64,000 bases of DNA. Origin: Pseudofabraea citricarpa. Lineage: Eukaryota; Ascomycota; Leotiomycetes; Helotiales; Dermateaceae. A program made the translations under genes and the position numbers. This document shows positions 46,695 to 58,037 of the stretch, piece after piece; positions within the stretch are counted from its first letter, which is position 1, and the number at the start of each line of letters is the position of its first letter. The stretch is from positions 1,438,501-1,502,500 of the forward strand of contig JAPWGK010000001.1 in assembly GCA_029641185.1 (NCBI GenBank), in the 5' to 3' direction. The notes beneath the pieces were generated by a model. The model searched no databases and was not told where the DNA came from. It worked only from the letters and a program-made list of their open reading frames with translations.

Positions 46695-48165
46695 CTACCG
46701 CATGATGCTCTTCTCCTCCTTGACGAAGACGTGGTCTTCCAGCCTCTTCGACATCCTCGCCGCCCAGGCGTCCACGTACGTCGTCCACAGGTGCGCCACG
46801 ACGTAGACCAGCACAAACCACACGGGGATGGCAAGCACTTTGATAGCCCAGCCCATCATGTGCATCGGCTCCTGCGGGATCAGCTCGCCGGCCTCGTTCT
46901 TCTGCTCCACGTAGGGCGGGACGAAGTTGCCGTACAGCATGCGCGCGAGCACCACGCGCAGCATCGTGCCGTGCGTGAGGTAGACGGCGAAGCTGTTCTT
47001 TCCGAACCAGAGGAAGAATCGGTTCGAGAGGATCTTGCGCGCGATGGGAGAGAGCTGAAGTCCGAGGGCGATCATGTCCAGTCCGATTCCCGTGTACATC
47101 CAGGGGATGCTGGCGTCGCCGAGAGGAAGGTTCTGCGGTAAGATGTACTGTCGGAGGCGGAGGAGGGCGCTCGACCATTCTGTCCAGTGTGCATTCTCAG
47201 CAGGGAAGGAGCAGAAGAAAAGGCCCGTGGAGATGAGGAAGATCGGGAGCATGACGGTAGCCACCATGCGGTGCTTAGCGATGAAAGACTGAATCTTGGT
47301 GTCCTGCGAAATATCGCAGAGCAGCATGCCGTAGAAGAACTGCATGCTAAAGTTTCCTGCATCCTTGTTAGCTGCTGCAGGTTGGTGCCACCGCACTGGT
47401 CGGGGGATTTCTGCTTACCCTCGCCACAACAGTAGAAGTAGACGTATAGAATAGCTGCTGACAACATCCGGTACCTGGTCTCCATAAAAGCCACCCCGCA
47501 AAGAACCACATAAACCATCATGGCTCCCTTCACGAGAGGAAACAAGGTCCATTGGTGATCGTCATACTCATTCTTCATAGCAATCCACGTATTGATGATG
47601 TTCCAGAAGAGCGAGATGATCCCCTCTCCGAGACTCTTGGGCGGCGGGCTCGTCCACGACAGCCAGACCGAATCGCTGTGCTTTGCAACCTCAAACGCGC
47701 CCAGCTGACAGAGGAACCAAGCAATCAGGGTGACGACGGCGGCGGGCAAGAAAAGACGAGGAAATCGGCGGAAGGCACTCTTTGCGACGGCCGACAAGGC
47801 ACTGTGCGAGTTGCCCTCGCGCATCAACCGGATGGGCTTGAGGGCGCACACATATCCCGTGAGGAAGGAGAAAGTCACCACGCCAATTCTCCCCTGCGGA
47901 GCAATTCGCAGGATGGGTTGCTGGAAGAGTCGCACGGCGGCCTCCTCGCTATCTCGGGTCGAGAAGATTGCTGGGTCGAAGGCCCGCGTCAGATGGGTGA
48001 TGACGACGAAGAAAGAAGCAATGCCTCGCAAACCCTAAAGCGGACGGTCATGTCAGCTAGCAAGTCCGAGGAATAGAAAGAGTAAACAGATGTACGAACA
48101 TCAATCCATTGAACCTTCTGGGGCCCCTCAAAAGGCGCAGTGCCTCCTCTAGCGCTCTGGGTCAT
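46695..48165 (-). CDS. Acyltransferase-3 family membrane protein
   Basis: Three exons: 48165-48100, 48034-47419, 47356-46695 (447 aa). The start is the first ATG in frame. The N-terminal catalytic signature W-x-D-GLRGIASFFVVITHL spans the first splice; the His in this block is thought to be catalytic in the family. About ten hydrophobic helices follow, with IGVVTFSFLTGYV, GNFSMQFFYGMLLCD, FLWFGKNSFAVYLTHGTMLR near the C-terminal part, and a charged tail (KRLEDHVFVKEEKS). The family transfers acyl groups from cytosolic donors to sugars, lipids or small molecules. In fungi, members are often found inside metabolite clusters. It converges on the siderophore-type transporter. Acceptor substrate unknown. 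Confidence 0.85.
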
Positions 48166-49052
48166 CGTCTCTTCTTCGTCTTTGGGAGATGGCAAACGAA
48201 TACGAGCAGATGGGCGGTTGTAGAGGCTAGAATATCAACAAGAGGGCGAGGGCGAGAGGAGTTAAATAACAGAGGACATTGAAATTGGAATTGGAAAGAG
48301 GATGATAGTACAGCAGAAGGGAAGAGGAAAAGAAAGCTGGAGAGGCTAAAGAGTTAAGGCAAAGGTGCCGTAGAGACAGACTGTGGATGTGAATGGGGGG
48401 ATTGGGGGGGAGGGGGGAAAGAAAAGATGCGGGAGGTGGATGAAGTGTTACTAAGTGCTAAGTGCTAAGTGTAGTGCTACCGGTACGACCAGGAGCACGA
48501 CCACAACCCCGACTATGAATGACTACGGTATGAGCATGACCATGACCATGACTTGCTCCCCAGGTCGTTGCGCTGTTGTCCAGGAGCCCCGTCTGGTAGA
48601 TCCGAAAGGGTGAAGTAAAGGTTTCTGTGGACGGGGGAGGGGGGGGGCAGTTACGGTAGGCTCGCGGGGGCATGTCTGGGGCGCTGAGTGGCTGCATTCA
48701 CACATTCACACAAGCAGCTGGGCGCCGCTGGGCTGGGCACTTGGCTCTTTTCCCAGATATGCACACAATACTTATCAGAGTCAGGGAGTGCCCATGAGTG
48801 CCGCGTCAGGACTCCAGAAGCTGATCCGCTTCTAATGCGATTTGCAGGAGAAGGCCCGGTGATCTCAATCTGCCATCTCCGCCTTCTCACCTTTAAATAT
48901 AACCCTGACGGACGGACTTGACGTTGACGTTGACGATGACCCTGTTCCTGTCCCTGATACCGGATGGTGGCGGATTGACAGTGACACGCCGATTAACTTT
49001 GTTTTTAGGGCCTTTGGGGCCAGCCGCCTACAGACAGCGCCCCAGCAACAGC

Positions 49053-49096
49053 GTTTATAGCCTGTAATTCGGTTGTTTATAGCCTGTAATTCGGTC
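49053..49096. repeat. 22-bp tandem duplication
   Basis: Units 49053-49074 and 49075-49096 differ only at the last base. Each contains TATAGCCTGTAATTCGGT. Confidence 0.95.
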
Positions 49097-50652
49097 GTCT
49101 CCGGCCTGTACCTGCCCTGTGTCTCCTGGTGTCCAGCACGTGAGCAGCCACCCGACCCCCCTCCACCTTCTACCGGGAGGAAGCCACGAATGCTTGTTTA
49201 GTCGATACTCTGGTGCGATGTGATCCTCTATCTGACAACTTCCTTCCCGTATAATACAGACATAACATATCAAATCCTTTGCGACTGCCCCATTAAAACA
49301 ATCTACCGGGCCATGTTTGCTAGGCTGTTTGATGTCTGATGTCCGCTGGCTGGTCTGGTGTCTGAAATCCCCAGCTGCCCACGACTGCCCAGTATTATTG
49401 GAATTGGACTTTATTTCCAGCCTCCGAGCTGCTTCCATCTTGGTACTTGGCATCCTTGCCGGACTACCGTGAGGCCAATGAGCTCCCAGAGTCGGCTCCA
49501 GTACCGTCGCACAACTCGGCAGTCTCATTTCCGTCCTTTTCAGAGAGAAACGAAAGCAAAGAAGAAGAAAAAAAGGAGGCGACGGTCAATCAATCGTCCA
49601 GCAAACCTCGCCAACTCGCAAACGACGGGAACCACATCTCGACAGGACGGAAGTTGTGCCACCCATTGATCTACTGATAATCTCCAGGCCCGATGCACCT
49701 TTGAAACCAGCACCTGCACACACTCAGCCACGAACGATAACAAGAACAAGAACAAGAACAACAGCGACAACAACAAGATCGGACAACGGCCATCGGTCAT
49801 TTAACGAATTCATCCGCTGTCCAACATCTAGCCCAAGACCTGCTGTTTTCGGCCTGGCTTCACCAATTCTTCAGAGCCAGGAAACACGGCACGTGGGAGT
49901 GGGACTGGTCAAGGCGGAAGGTGGCTGTTGGCTGTTTGTTGGCTGTCGCCGATGACGATGACGATGTGAGGCGCGACGCTCGGATGGGAAATCCTCAGAT
50001 AACGACATCTTGACCAAGTAAGCGAGCCGTTTCACCTCCTTCCCCAGGCTCGTCTGAAGATCTATTCCTATTTTCGCGGAGACAGAGGGTCATCAGAACA
50101 CTCAGGAAGTTCAGATGACTTGGACCAAGATTCAATTCTGGTGTTTGGTTCTATGGTCCATGAATGCATCTCTCCAGCAACTCGAAGCCGTGTGGAATAC
50201 ACTTCCTCAACCCATTCCAGACAGCACAGACCCTCGACTGCATCTCCATCGCCTGTAGTCAGAGATAAAGCAGAGCCGACGAGCTGAGCTGAGCTCCTCA
50301 AGGATTCAGAGCCTCTTTCCAACTTCCAAGACTGCCAATGCTGCTTCTATCCGGGACCACCTTCAGCCAGCCAGCCTTACCTTGCCGCCTTCTGCCAGAA
50401 AGTTGAGGTTGTCGTCTTGGCTACATCAAGCACCCTCTACCCCGTTCCCGCTCACAGCAACGAGAGAGTTTAGGACTCGTTGCGTGAGCCGCTTGCAGAG
50501 CCTAAGCATGCAACTATGCCAGAGTGTCACCATGTTGCAGATTCTCAGCTTGGCTTCACAGACACGCCATGAAGGTCGTTGAACGCTAAGACGGTTCTAC
50601 GGCACGCGTATGCAGAAGCCAGGGAAGAGATGCGAGAAGGAGTGTCTTCAGA

Positions 50653-50685
50653 TCAGGTCAGGTCAGGCCAGGTCAGGTCAGGTCA
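50653..50685. repeat. AGGTC pentanucleotide repeat
   Basis: Six or more CAGGT units with one C substitution. Confidence 0.85.
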
Positions 50686-52323
50686 AGCAAAAGTTACCCT
50701 CTTCCGAAAAGAGTAACCTTTTCGTTATCAACCATCGCGGGATTCCTTATACTTTTTTCCTTCGTACTCGCTCCAACGCCGTTGGTTTGAGTTTAGTCTA
50801 GAAGGTTCACTCACTTCACCGTGCACGCATCAGATCCCAAAGCAACACCTCGCACTGAAATCGTCAGCCTCGACATCGAACCTCGCAAGGCTGACGGTTA
50901 CGGGCAAGGTTGATCACTTCGGGGTCGTGACCATCTTCAAAGTTTGCTGCTCCTGCCGATCGCTTTGTTTGGCCGGCGTGCTGTGTATTCGTCTGTGTGC
51001 CGTAATCGACACGTAGGATTCCCCGCAACTTTATCCGCACTGTGTGTACTGTGTGTACTGTCAGCCTGCGACAAAAGGCAAAAGCAGTGACGTTCGTGTT
51101 CCGTGTGAAGTAGAATGGCTGTCACTCGCTTATATTATTATTCTGCATCGTCGGGCTCGGGTTCGCTGTAGATGTGACAGAAGTAAAATTGATGATGCTC
51201 CGATCGGCCGCCTGCTGTCCGACACTCCGATTGTGGGTTCTGCTGTGGGTGTGAATTGGATTCATTAACATGCCATGCCATGCCATGCCGATCTCAATCA
51301 CTCTCTTTTGTTCTTCGTATAGTGCACGCATCTATCCGAACCACGTCCACCGCACGCGAGATGTCGGTGGACTCGTGAAAGAGTCCGCCGTGGCATTACT
51401 TGGATCTGCCGTTCTGAATACACAGAGCAGGGTTGCTTGGAAAGTGGTAGGCTTGCGTATATACACACATGTGTATGAATGTATGTATGTTCTAGAAAGA
51501 GGGAGAATGTTTTTCTTTGTTGGGTTAACAAGTATACCTTGTGTGACATTTGGTTCGATGCCAGCTGTCGATAAGTAGTGAAGAGCTCAGCTAATACTTT
51601 GGGAATTTATGTTCTTCTACTATAAGGTTGAGGAGATCCCTTGAGGTAGTTGCAGTATAAAGCGGTATCAGAGAGATCGGTGCTACCCAGACGGCTTTAA
51701 GAGGCTTTACTTGGAATTAAATCGCATGCGAGATACTCTGTTGTTTACTCGAGTTGTTATCTCTCGCGCTAACCTGAGCTTTATCGCAGACGTTAGTGTA
51801 CTTCTGTTTTAGGTTTGAGAATTTGATTCTCCTCTTCGAGAGGCCAAGTTGAGATTCACTAAAGCGAAGAAATTCATTTGGGAAGTACTTCTCGTTTTTC
51901 TTTTCTTCCTTTTTTCTTTTCTTCCTTTTTATTTTTTATTTTTTACACTGCATTTACCACCTACCCTCTTCATCTCAGATCTCTTGAGATGTTTTCTGCT
52001 TTCACACGCCCTCTTTCCTGAAGTGCGATGAATTACGAAAATGACGGGCCTTGAGAGATGCGAGATGATATAGCTTTCTTGGGTCGGTGTGTCAAAGAAG
52101 AAAGGGAAACCAGGTCTCGCATTGTATGTGTGTTGGCTCTTCCTTGAATAATCCTTACGCGCATTTCGTCTCTTCCCCTGCAAGATCAGGTAGAGCAGAG
52201 CAGGGCAGGGCATAACATAACATATCCCGAGATCAGACAGTCCTAGCTGCATGGACGGCTGGATCTCCTTGTCATACATAGCTACATACATACATAGGTA
52301 CATACACACATAAGTCACAGACT

Positions 52324-52324
<1 letters not shown>

Positions 52325-52356
<32 letters not shown>
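52325..52356. repeat. (GA)16 dinucleotide repeat
   Basis: Uninterrupted purine GA run. Confidence 0.95.
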
Positions 52357-52358
<2 letters not shown>

Positions 52359-52837
52359 ACCAGCTTTGTTCGCTACATGGCACGCTTGGTGATATCTATC
52401 CATCTATCCATCTATCCATCCATCCTCCTCCTCCTCTCAACCAACGCACCATTCAGAAGCAAGCAGGTCATCTCTCGAGAGATAAACTACAACAAGACAC
52501 CCTCCGTCCGTCACTTCATCTTGAGTATACAGGGAAGAAGAAGAAGAGGAAGAAGAAGAGGAAGAAGAAGAAGGAGTATCCACTGCGCGCAAGAAGCCGC
52601 AGCTCAATCGACACACCCACCCATCCCGAAGCACGGGAGCAGAAACCAATCCCCTAAGATGCATCTCTCACCTCTGAAAGGATCACATCCCACACGCAAA
52701 CAAGCAAACAAGCAAACAAACCTACCCCGTGCAACACCAACACCAGCCCCGACTCCGGCTCCCACTTCGACTCCGGCTCCCACTCAATAATACCCCCTAG
52801 AAAAGCACGAACAAACCCACAGACCGAAGACGAAAAC

Positions 52838-52864
52838 CTGCTGCTGCTGCTGCTGCTGCTGCTG
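52838..52864. repeat. (CTG)9 trinucleotide repeat
   Basis: Perfect CTG repeat in non-coding context. Confidence 0.95.
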
Positions 52865-54508
52865 CAGGAATTAACGGGGTTTCCAACGCTATGCCATCGC
52901 TGTAGTTACGGGAGAGCATTAAAGGCTGGCAGCGAGGCAGGTAGCCTGAGGTAGGTCGGTCGGTAGGTGTCAGTTATTCCAGCTTCCAACTCGGTTGGTG
53001 TCTGTAGGTAGTACAGTAAAGTTGAAGTGTTCTTTCGCTCCTTCCTCTCTATCCTCACCTCTTATCTATGAAATTATGCCCAGGGAGGAAGTACATGCTT
53101 GGTGTTGATCAATCAATCAATCAGTCAAGCAATTTATGTGGATTTTCCTTTTGTAGGGGAGAGAGAGGGGGAGAGGGGGAGAGATAAGGGTGTCTGCTCT
53201 TTATCGAAATTGATAAAATCCCCCACTCGACTCAACTCGTTCGTCTACACTCTTACTCTTGATCTCGGTCTTCACCACGGCTGAATTGTATACGCGTCTT
53301 GAAACCCGAGGGGGGGGGGGGGAAGAAGGCAAAGAAAGAAACACAAAGACGAAGAAGAGAGAGAAGGAAGAGTGAAAGCAAAGTCACAAGCGAGCCAGGC
53401 ATCTCAAACCCGACCCCGAATCTCGCCTTTGCTAGAGAGAGGAAAACGAAGAAGAACAAGAAGAACAAGAAGAGGGAGAAAAAAAAAGAGGAAAGAAAAA
53501 GGGGGAGGAAGGGAGATACCGCCCAGTACACATAATATGCTTTTCATTCACGATCTTCCTACTCTGTCACAAGCGACGTACATATATATACATATATACA
53601 TACAACCGTGCAAGAACACCACCAACCACCTGGAGACGCTCATCTTTGTACATGTATATGTATACACTAAAGCAGCAGACTCCAAACCAACAACAAAAAT
53701 GCAGCAACAAAACCGAAGGCCATATAATATCGCCTATGCTTAGGACGACTAACGACTAACTGACTGGATCGAAGCAAGATGAGCCGGGGATTGAATACGA
53801 ACCGTATGCCGTGTACAAACACACGTTAGACTTGTATATACTTCCAACTGCCACTACCACTGCCACTCCCTCTCCAACTACCGATACCGCTGAAGCTGTC
53901 GCTGATAAGATTCTTTCTTTCTTTCCTTCCTGCCGTCCGTCCGTTCGTCTGTCCGTCGCTTACCTCTCACGCCTCGAACGAAGGGCTGCGCTCGCTTAAT
54001 TTACGGTCCGTCGGGCTCCTTCCTCATCACGAGATCTGCAGACGTCATTCGGTACCCCTATCTCGGAGGCAACACACCTCTCTGCCACTCAACCAGGTCA
54101 GATCCACAAAGAACAGAAACCTCAATCATCACATCACCATCACCGCTACGATCACATCCAGCAGAGCATGGTACTTCAAATAATTTTCTCTAATTGATTC
54201 ACACGAGTCCCTCGTTTATTTCGCGAGGTCGATTTCGATTACCCATCATCGGAGAAAGAGAAGACAAAAGAGAAATACATGGACATATAAAAAAAATAGC
54301 TAACACCTCTTCCAAATGCTGAGCACGCGTGAGTGATATCGCCGACCCCCTCCAAAAACAGATGGGCGAGGGCAAAAACAAAGTCAAGTCGCCTGGGTAT
54401 TTCATCCGCCCACGTCAAAATCTAAAGCAAATTCCCGCGGCTCGATTATTTGTTCCTCGTTATCGTCCTCTCCTCCCCAAAATGTACATGGTCTGCTGGT
54501 TCTATTGC

Positions 54509-55954
54509 TTACAATAGAGCAGCACCCAAGAAGGTGAATCCAATGGTCATGAAGGTGAAGACCATGGCGTGGCTGTTCATGGGAGAAACGAGAGAGTTGG
54601 CGGCGCTGGAGCTGTTGGATGATGATCCAGAGCTGGAAGAGCCAGTTGAGCTGCTGGCGGTGCCGGTTGGGGTTCCAGTGGCAGCACCAGATCCAGCAGT
54701 GGCAGTTCCAGTGGAGGCATCTCCAGCGTTTTGGGATCCCTTTCCGGTAAGACCTGGTCCGTCTCCGGCACCAGTCTTGCTGTATGCAAGAGCCTTCTCG
54801 GGGATAGCTGGGAGAGCGTCGGAGGTGACGTTCCAGGTGCTTGATTGAGGTGGGCACTCGCTGGAGCTGGTGGTGCTAGAGTATCCTCCATCGCCAGTTG
54901 GGTTGGCAGTGGCAGCGAAGGCCTTCTTGAGAGCAGCGTAGTCAGAGTTCTCAGTGAGGGTGTTACCGTTGATCTCAACAAGTCCGTAGCCGTTGGCCTC
55001 AACGGAGTACTCGTAAGCAAGACCACCGGAGTAGACTGCGGTCATGTCGTCGCTGTAAAGAGCAGTGGTCTCCTCCCAGGTACGGGTGTTGGTGATGCAA
55101 CCATACTCGGAAAGGAAGATGGGAAGACCGTAGCCGGTGAAGTTCTGGACCTTGACGTTCCAGCCGGAGGTGGTGAAGGAGGATGGTGCGCACCAAGAGT
55201 AGTCGTTGAAAGCGAAGAAATCACTGCGCTCATCATCGGTACCGCAGTTCATATAGGCAGCCATCTCCATACGGTTGGAGTCGACATCAGCAGCAGAGTA
55301 ACCAACTGGGATTTGACGGTAACCACGGTTGCCAATGTACTGTCTCATATCACGAGTGACGGCCTTGACGTATGGAGCACAGTTGGTGGTGGTATCATCA
55401 TTGATGACCTCGTTACCAGAGAAGAAAGCCAAGGTGTTGGTGTACTCGGCAAACTTGTCGATGGTAGCAAAGATGTTCTGGAGGTATGCGGCGTTGTAGG
55501 ATGGAGCTGGGGTAGCACGGTTCAAGGAGTACAGAGGGGTGTTGACATCCAAGACCAAGTAGATACCAGCGTCGGCCAATGCTTGCATGCATGCAGAGTG
55601 ATCGGCAGTGTTATCGACAGTGTAGATACGGACGGTGTTGATTCCGAGGTCCTTGAACTTCACGATATCGCGAGTGCACGTCTCCTCGTCAGCGAGAGGG
55701 TCGACCAAGTCGGAAGATCCACCAGGTTGATAGTCAATACCACGCATGTAGAATCTGGTGTCGCCGGCGAAGAAGGCTATGAGGTATTAGTCAATGCAAC
55801 TGTGTATCTTGCCATGGTAACGCTTACCGTTTCCCTTGACCGTGACGGTAGGGAGAGAAGCACCGCTTGCACGAGCAGCGAGCTGGGGAGTCGTGGGAGT
55901 GGCCATAACGGAGGACACTGCAGCCAATGCTGCAACTGCGGTGAAGGACTTCAT
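54509..55954 (-). CDS. GPI-anchored 1,3-beta-glucanosyltransferase (GH72, Gel/Gas type)
   Basis: Two exons, 55954-55828 and 55776-54509 (464 aa). A signal peptide covers residues 1-18 (MKSFTAVAALAAVSSVMA). The GH72 domain then runs to about residue 340. The acid/base Glu165 lies in FFSGNEVIND and the nucleophile Glu266 in LPIFLSEYGC, both intact. The enzyme cleaves internal beta-1,3-glucan and religates it to another chain, elongating wall glucan at the outer face of the plasma membrane. After SSSECPPQSSTWNVT there is a Ser/Thr/Gly/Ala-rich stalk, and the protein ends with an omega-site candidate (SSAANS) and a hydrophobic GPI-attachment tail. No Cys-rich CBM43 (X8) module is present, so this is the short Gel1/Gas subfamily. 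The strong GC bias also opens a long antisense frame with no homology features. Confidence 0.94.
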
Positions 55955-56460
55955 CTTGAGTTCGTCTAGTAGTCTAAGATATTGTCGTGAGGTGGTGTTG
56001 AGGATGGGAGGTTGTTATTCGAGAGCTGTTAAAAAATCAAAGGCGTTGTTGACGGCTCAAAAAGAGTGAGAGACCGGTCGAGAAGGATCAATTAGAAGGG
56101 GTATGGTACTAAAATGGCTACAACAAACGAATGATTGTGCCGCAGGTAGAAGAGTTGCTGGGTTGTCGTCGAAAGAAGGACGAACGAAGTTTGGGGAGGA
56201 GAAGAGGAGAAGGAGGTGGAGGATGAGCAGCTTTACATCTTTTGATGGCAGCCAGCCAGCCAGCCAGCCAGTTAGCCAGCCCCGTACCGCACACACCACC
56301 AGCACCACTACAGTACAGGACCAGCCCAGCCTACCAGGTTCACCAGCCTACCACTAACGGGCTACAGCACCAACAGTACTGTATCTGCCCACTATCCACC
56401 ACCCACCACCCACCTACAACCCCCCCATCACCCCCCATCACCCTCCACCACCTGCAAGCC

Positions 56461-56506
56461 ATGCCCTGCCATGCCCTGCTATGCCCTGCTATGCCCTGCT
56501 ACGCCC
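56461..56506. repeat. 10-bp tandem repeat ATGCCCTGCT
   Basis: Four to five consecutive units with single-base variants, about 0.5 kb upstream of the glucanosyltransferase start. Confidence 0.92.
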
Positions 56507-57332
56507 AGAGCGCGCCAACCCCCTGATGATCACTAAGATTTCGAACGACGACACTTGCAGGGTTCGTCTAAGCTTTAAGCTCTTGGCGCACGGAGTAATG
56601 CTCGGGACAGGCTGGGGGAGACCCTGAGATCACTAAGAACACTGGGCCATTCACTGGGTCTTCAGCGCGCACCGTACCTGCGACAGCCTACGACCTGCCA
56701 CAGAGAGCCCGAGAAGGCCTGGGAAAACTGGAGCGGTCGCCAACACGAGTGCCACCCCCCAATAACAATCCCCAATAACCCAATCTCCAATCTCCAATCT
56801 CGCCCCCTTTCTATTCTCGGACTGCCGTCTGAGGTTCCTTGGTTCGTCTGGTCGCTTGAGACTTCTGACTTCTGACTTCTCACTGGCTTGAGTCTCAATG
56901 ATCAACAACCAGTGCATCGCATCTCATCCTGCCCGCCCGCCTGCCCACAAAACCAAGTCACCAACACAGCCTCCATCGTGTCCATCCCGCCATCGCACCG
57001 TTTCAAGAGGCCCATCGAGCATCCCGAATCCCCCCCTCTCAGAGACATCAACAACACATCATCGTCATATCCATTCCAGCTGCAATTCCCGACGACATTT
57101 CCTGTTTCCACCGCAATCATAACATGCAACATTAATACGACTCGTCTGGAGACTGGAACTCGCCACAACCGAGATTTGTCTTACATGCTACTGTACTCCG
57201 TATGCTGCCAATACTTCCCTCCTCGACTGAGGAAAACTTATGTATGGGGCCACCCCTGCGATATCGATTTATCCCTCTCCTTCTGCTCTTCCTGCCCCGT
57301 TTCATGCAGGGCAAGCAAGCAAGCAGCACGAG

Positions 57333-57374
57333 CATCCTATCCCATCCTATCCCACCCCATCCCATCCCATCCCG
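57333..57374. repeat. CATCC/TATCC pentamer repeat
   Basis: About eight pyrimidine-rich pentamers ending in CATCCCGG. Confidence 0.85.
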
Positions 57375-58037
57375 GATCCAGTCCGCCCCGGCCGTGAATA
57401 GAAACATCGTCATCGTATTATTCACCCGTATCTCTCGAAAGAACGAGCGTGTCAGTGAGTCCTCGAGTCCACGGCCGTGAAGTACTTACTGTACCCTACT
57501 GCAAGATGGCATGTCGTTGACTTGATAGAGCTAACACGCTTGTCCGATTTCTTGGTGAGTGCTTGACACCTCTTGTTTTCCCTCGGCCGATGCTGGCCAA
57601 GTCCGCCAATTGATGGGGGACTTTCGTGACCCTTTTCTTGGTCGCCTTCGCCAAAATCGCCAAAGATCACTGAAGAGTTGTGGCGTCTCGGCCTCTCGAT
57701 TAGGAGAGGGAGGCTTGAACCGTAATTGCACCCAAGACTTTCGACAACACACAACCAAGATTAGAACAATGACCCGGCTTGACGACAATACCTACCTACC
57801 GTGCCTCAGCCGCTGGTGATTACTGGTTCAGCACGACTGCTTTTGTACCTATCGTATCGTGGACGTGACGGTCATTTGGGTGAAAGAGTAAGATAAGTCT
57901 AAATACAGAGAATTTTAACCAGCCCAGCCCCCTGCCGTTGCTTGCTCTTATGCTTGCACACACCAATGCGACGCTCAAATAATCGAGAGACCCCGCCATG
58001 CAAAATTCACTCGCTATCCTCCCAAGTTCCTAAGGGA

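Larger units (their letters stand above)
48166..54508. other. 6.3-kb gene-free region rich in simple repeats
   Basis: Upstream of the acyltransferase and downstream of the glucanosyltransferase. No gene recognised on either strand: open frames are repetitive (Arg-, Lys- or Thr/Pro-rich) or lack ATG. It contains a 22-bp tandem duplication, AGGTC repeats, (GA)16, a GAAGAA-rich tract near 52540-52575, (CTG)9 and purine-rich runs near 53310-53520. Confidence 0.5.
55955..58037. other. Intergenic: glucanosyltransferase promoter and bzz1 3' flank
   Basis: About 2.1 kb. CCAGC repeats near 56250-56280, C-rich tracts at 56400-56450, and tandem repeats at 56461-56506 and 57333-57374. No gene recognised. 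Confidence 0.5.

Noticed and set aside
52377..52790. 137-codon Arg- and Thr/Pro-rich frame as a gene
   Set aside because: It is made of GAAGAA and ACNCCN simple repeats and has no conserved segment.
54030..54110. Possible tRNA-like segment
   Set aside because: No A and B box pair with correct spacing and no acceptor stem that closes.
54845..55969. 374-codon plus-strand open frame opposite the glucanosyltransferase
   Set aside because: Val/Gly/Ser-rich shadow of a codon-biased GH72 gene. No domain motif, and the real gene is on the minus strand with intact catalytic residues.
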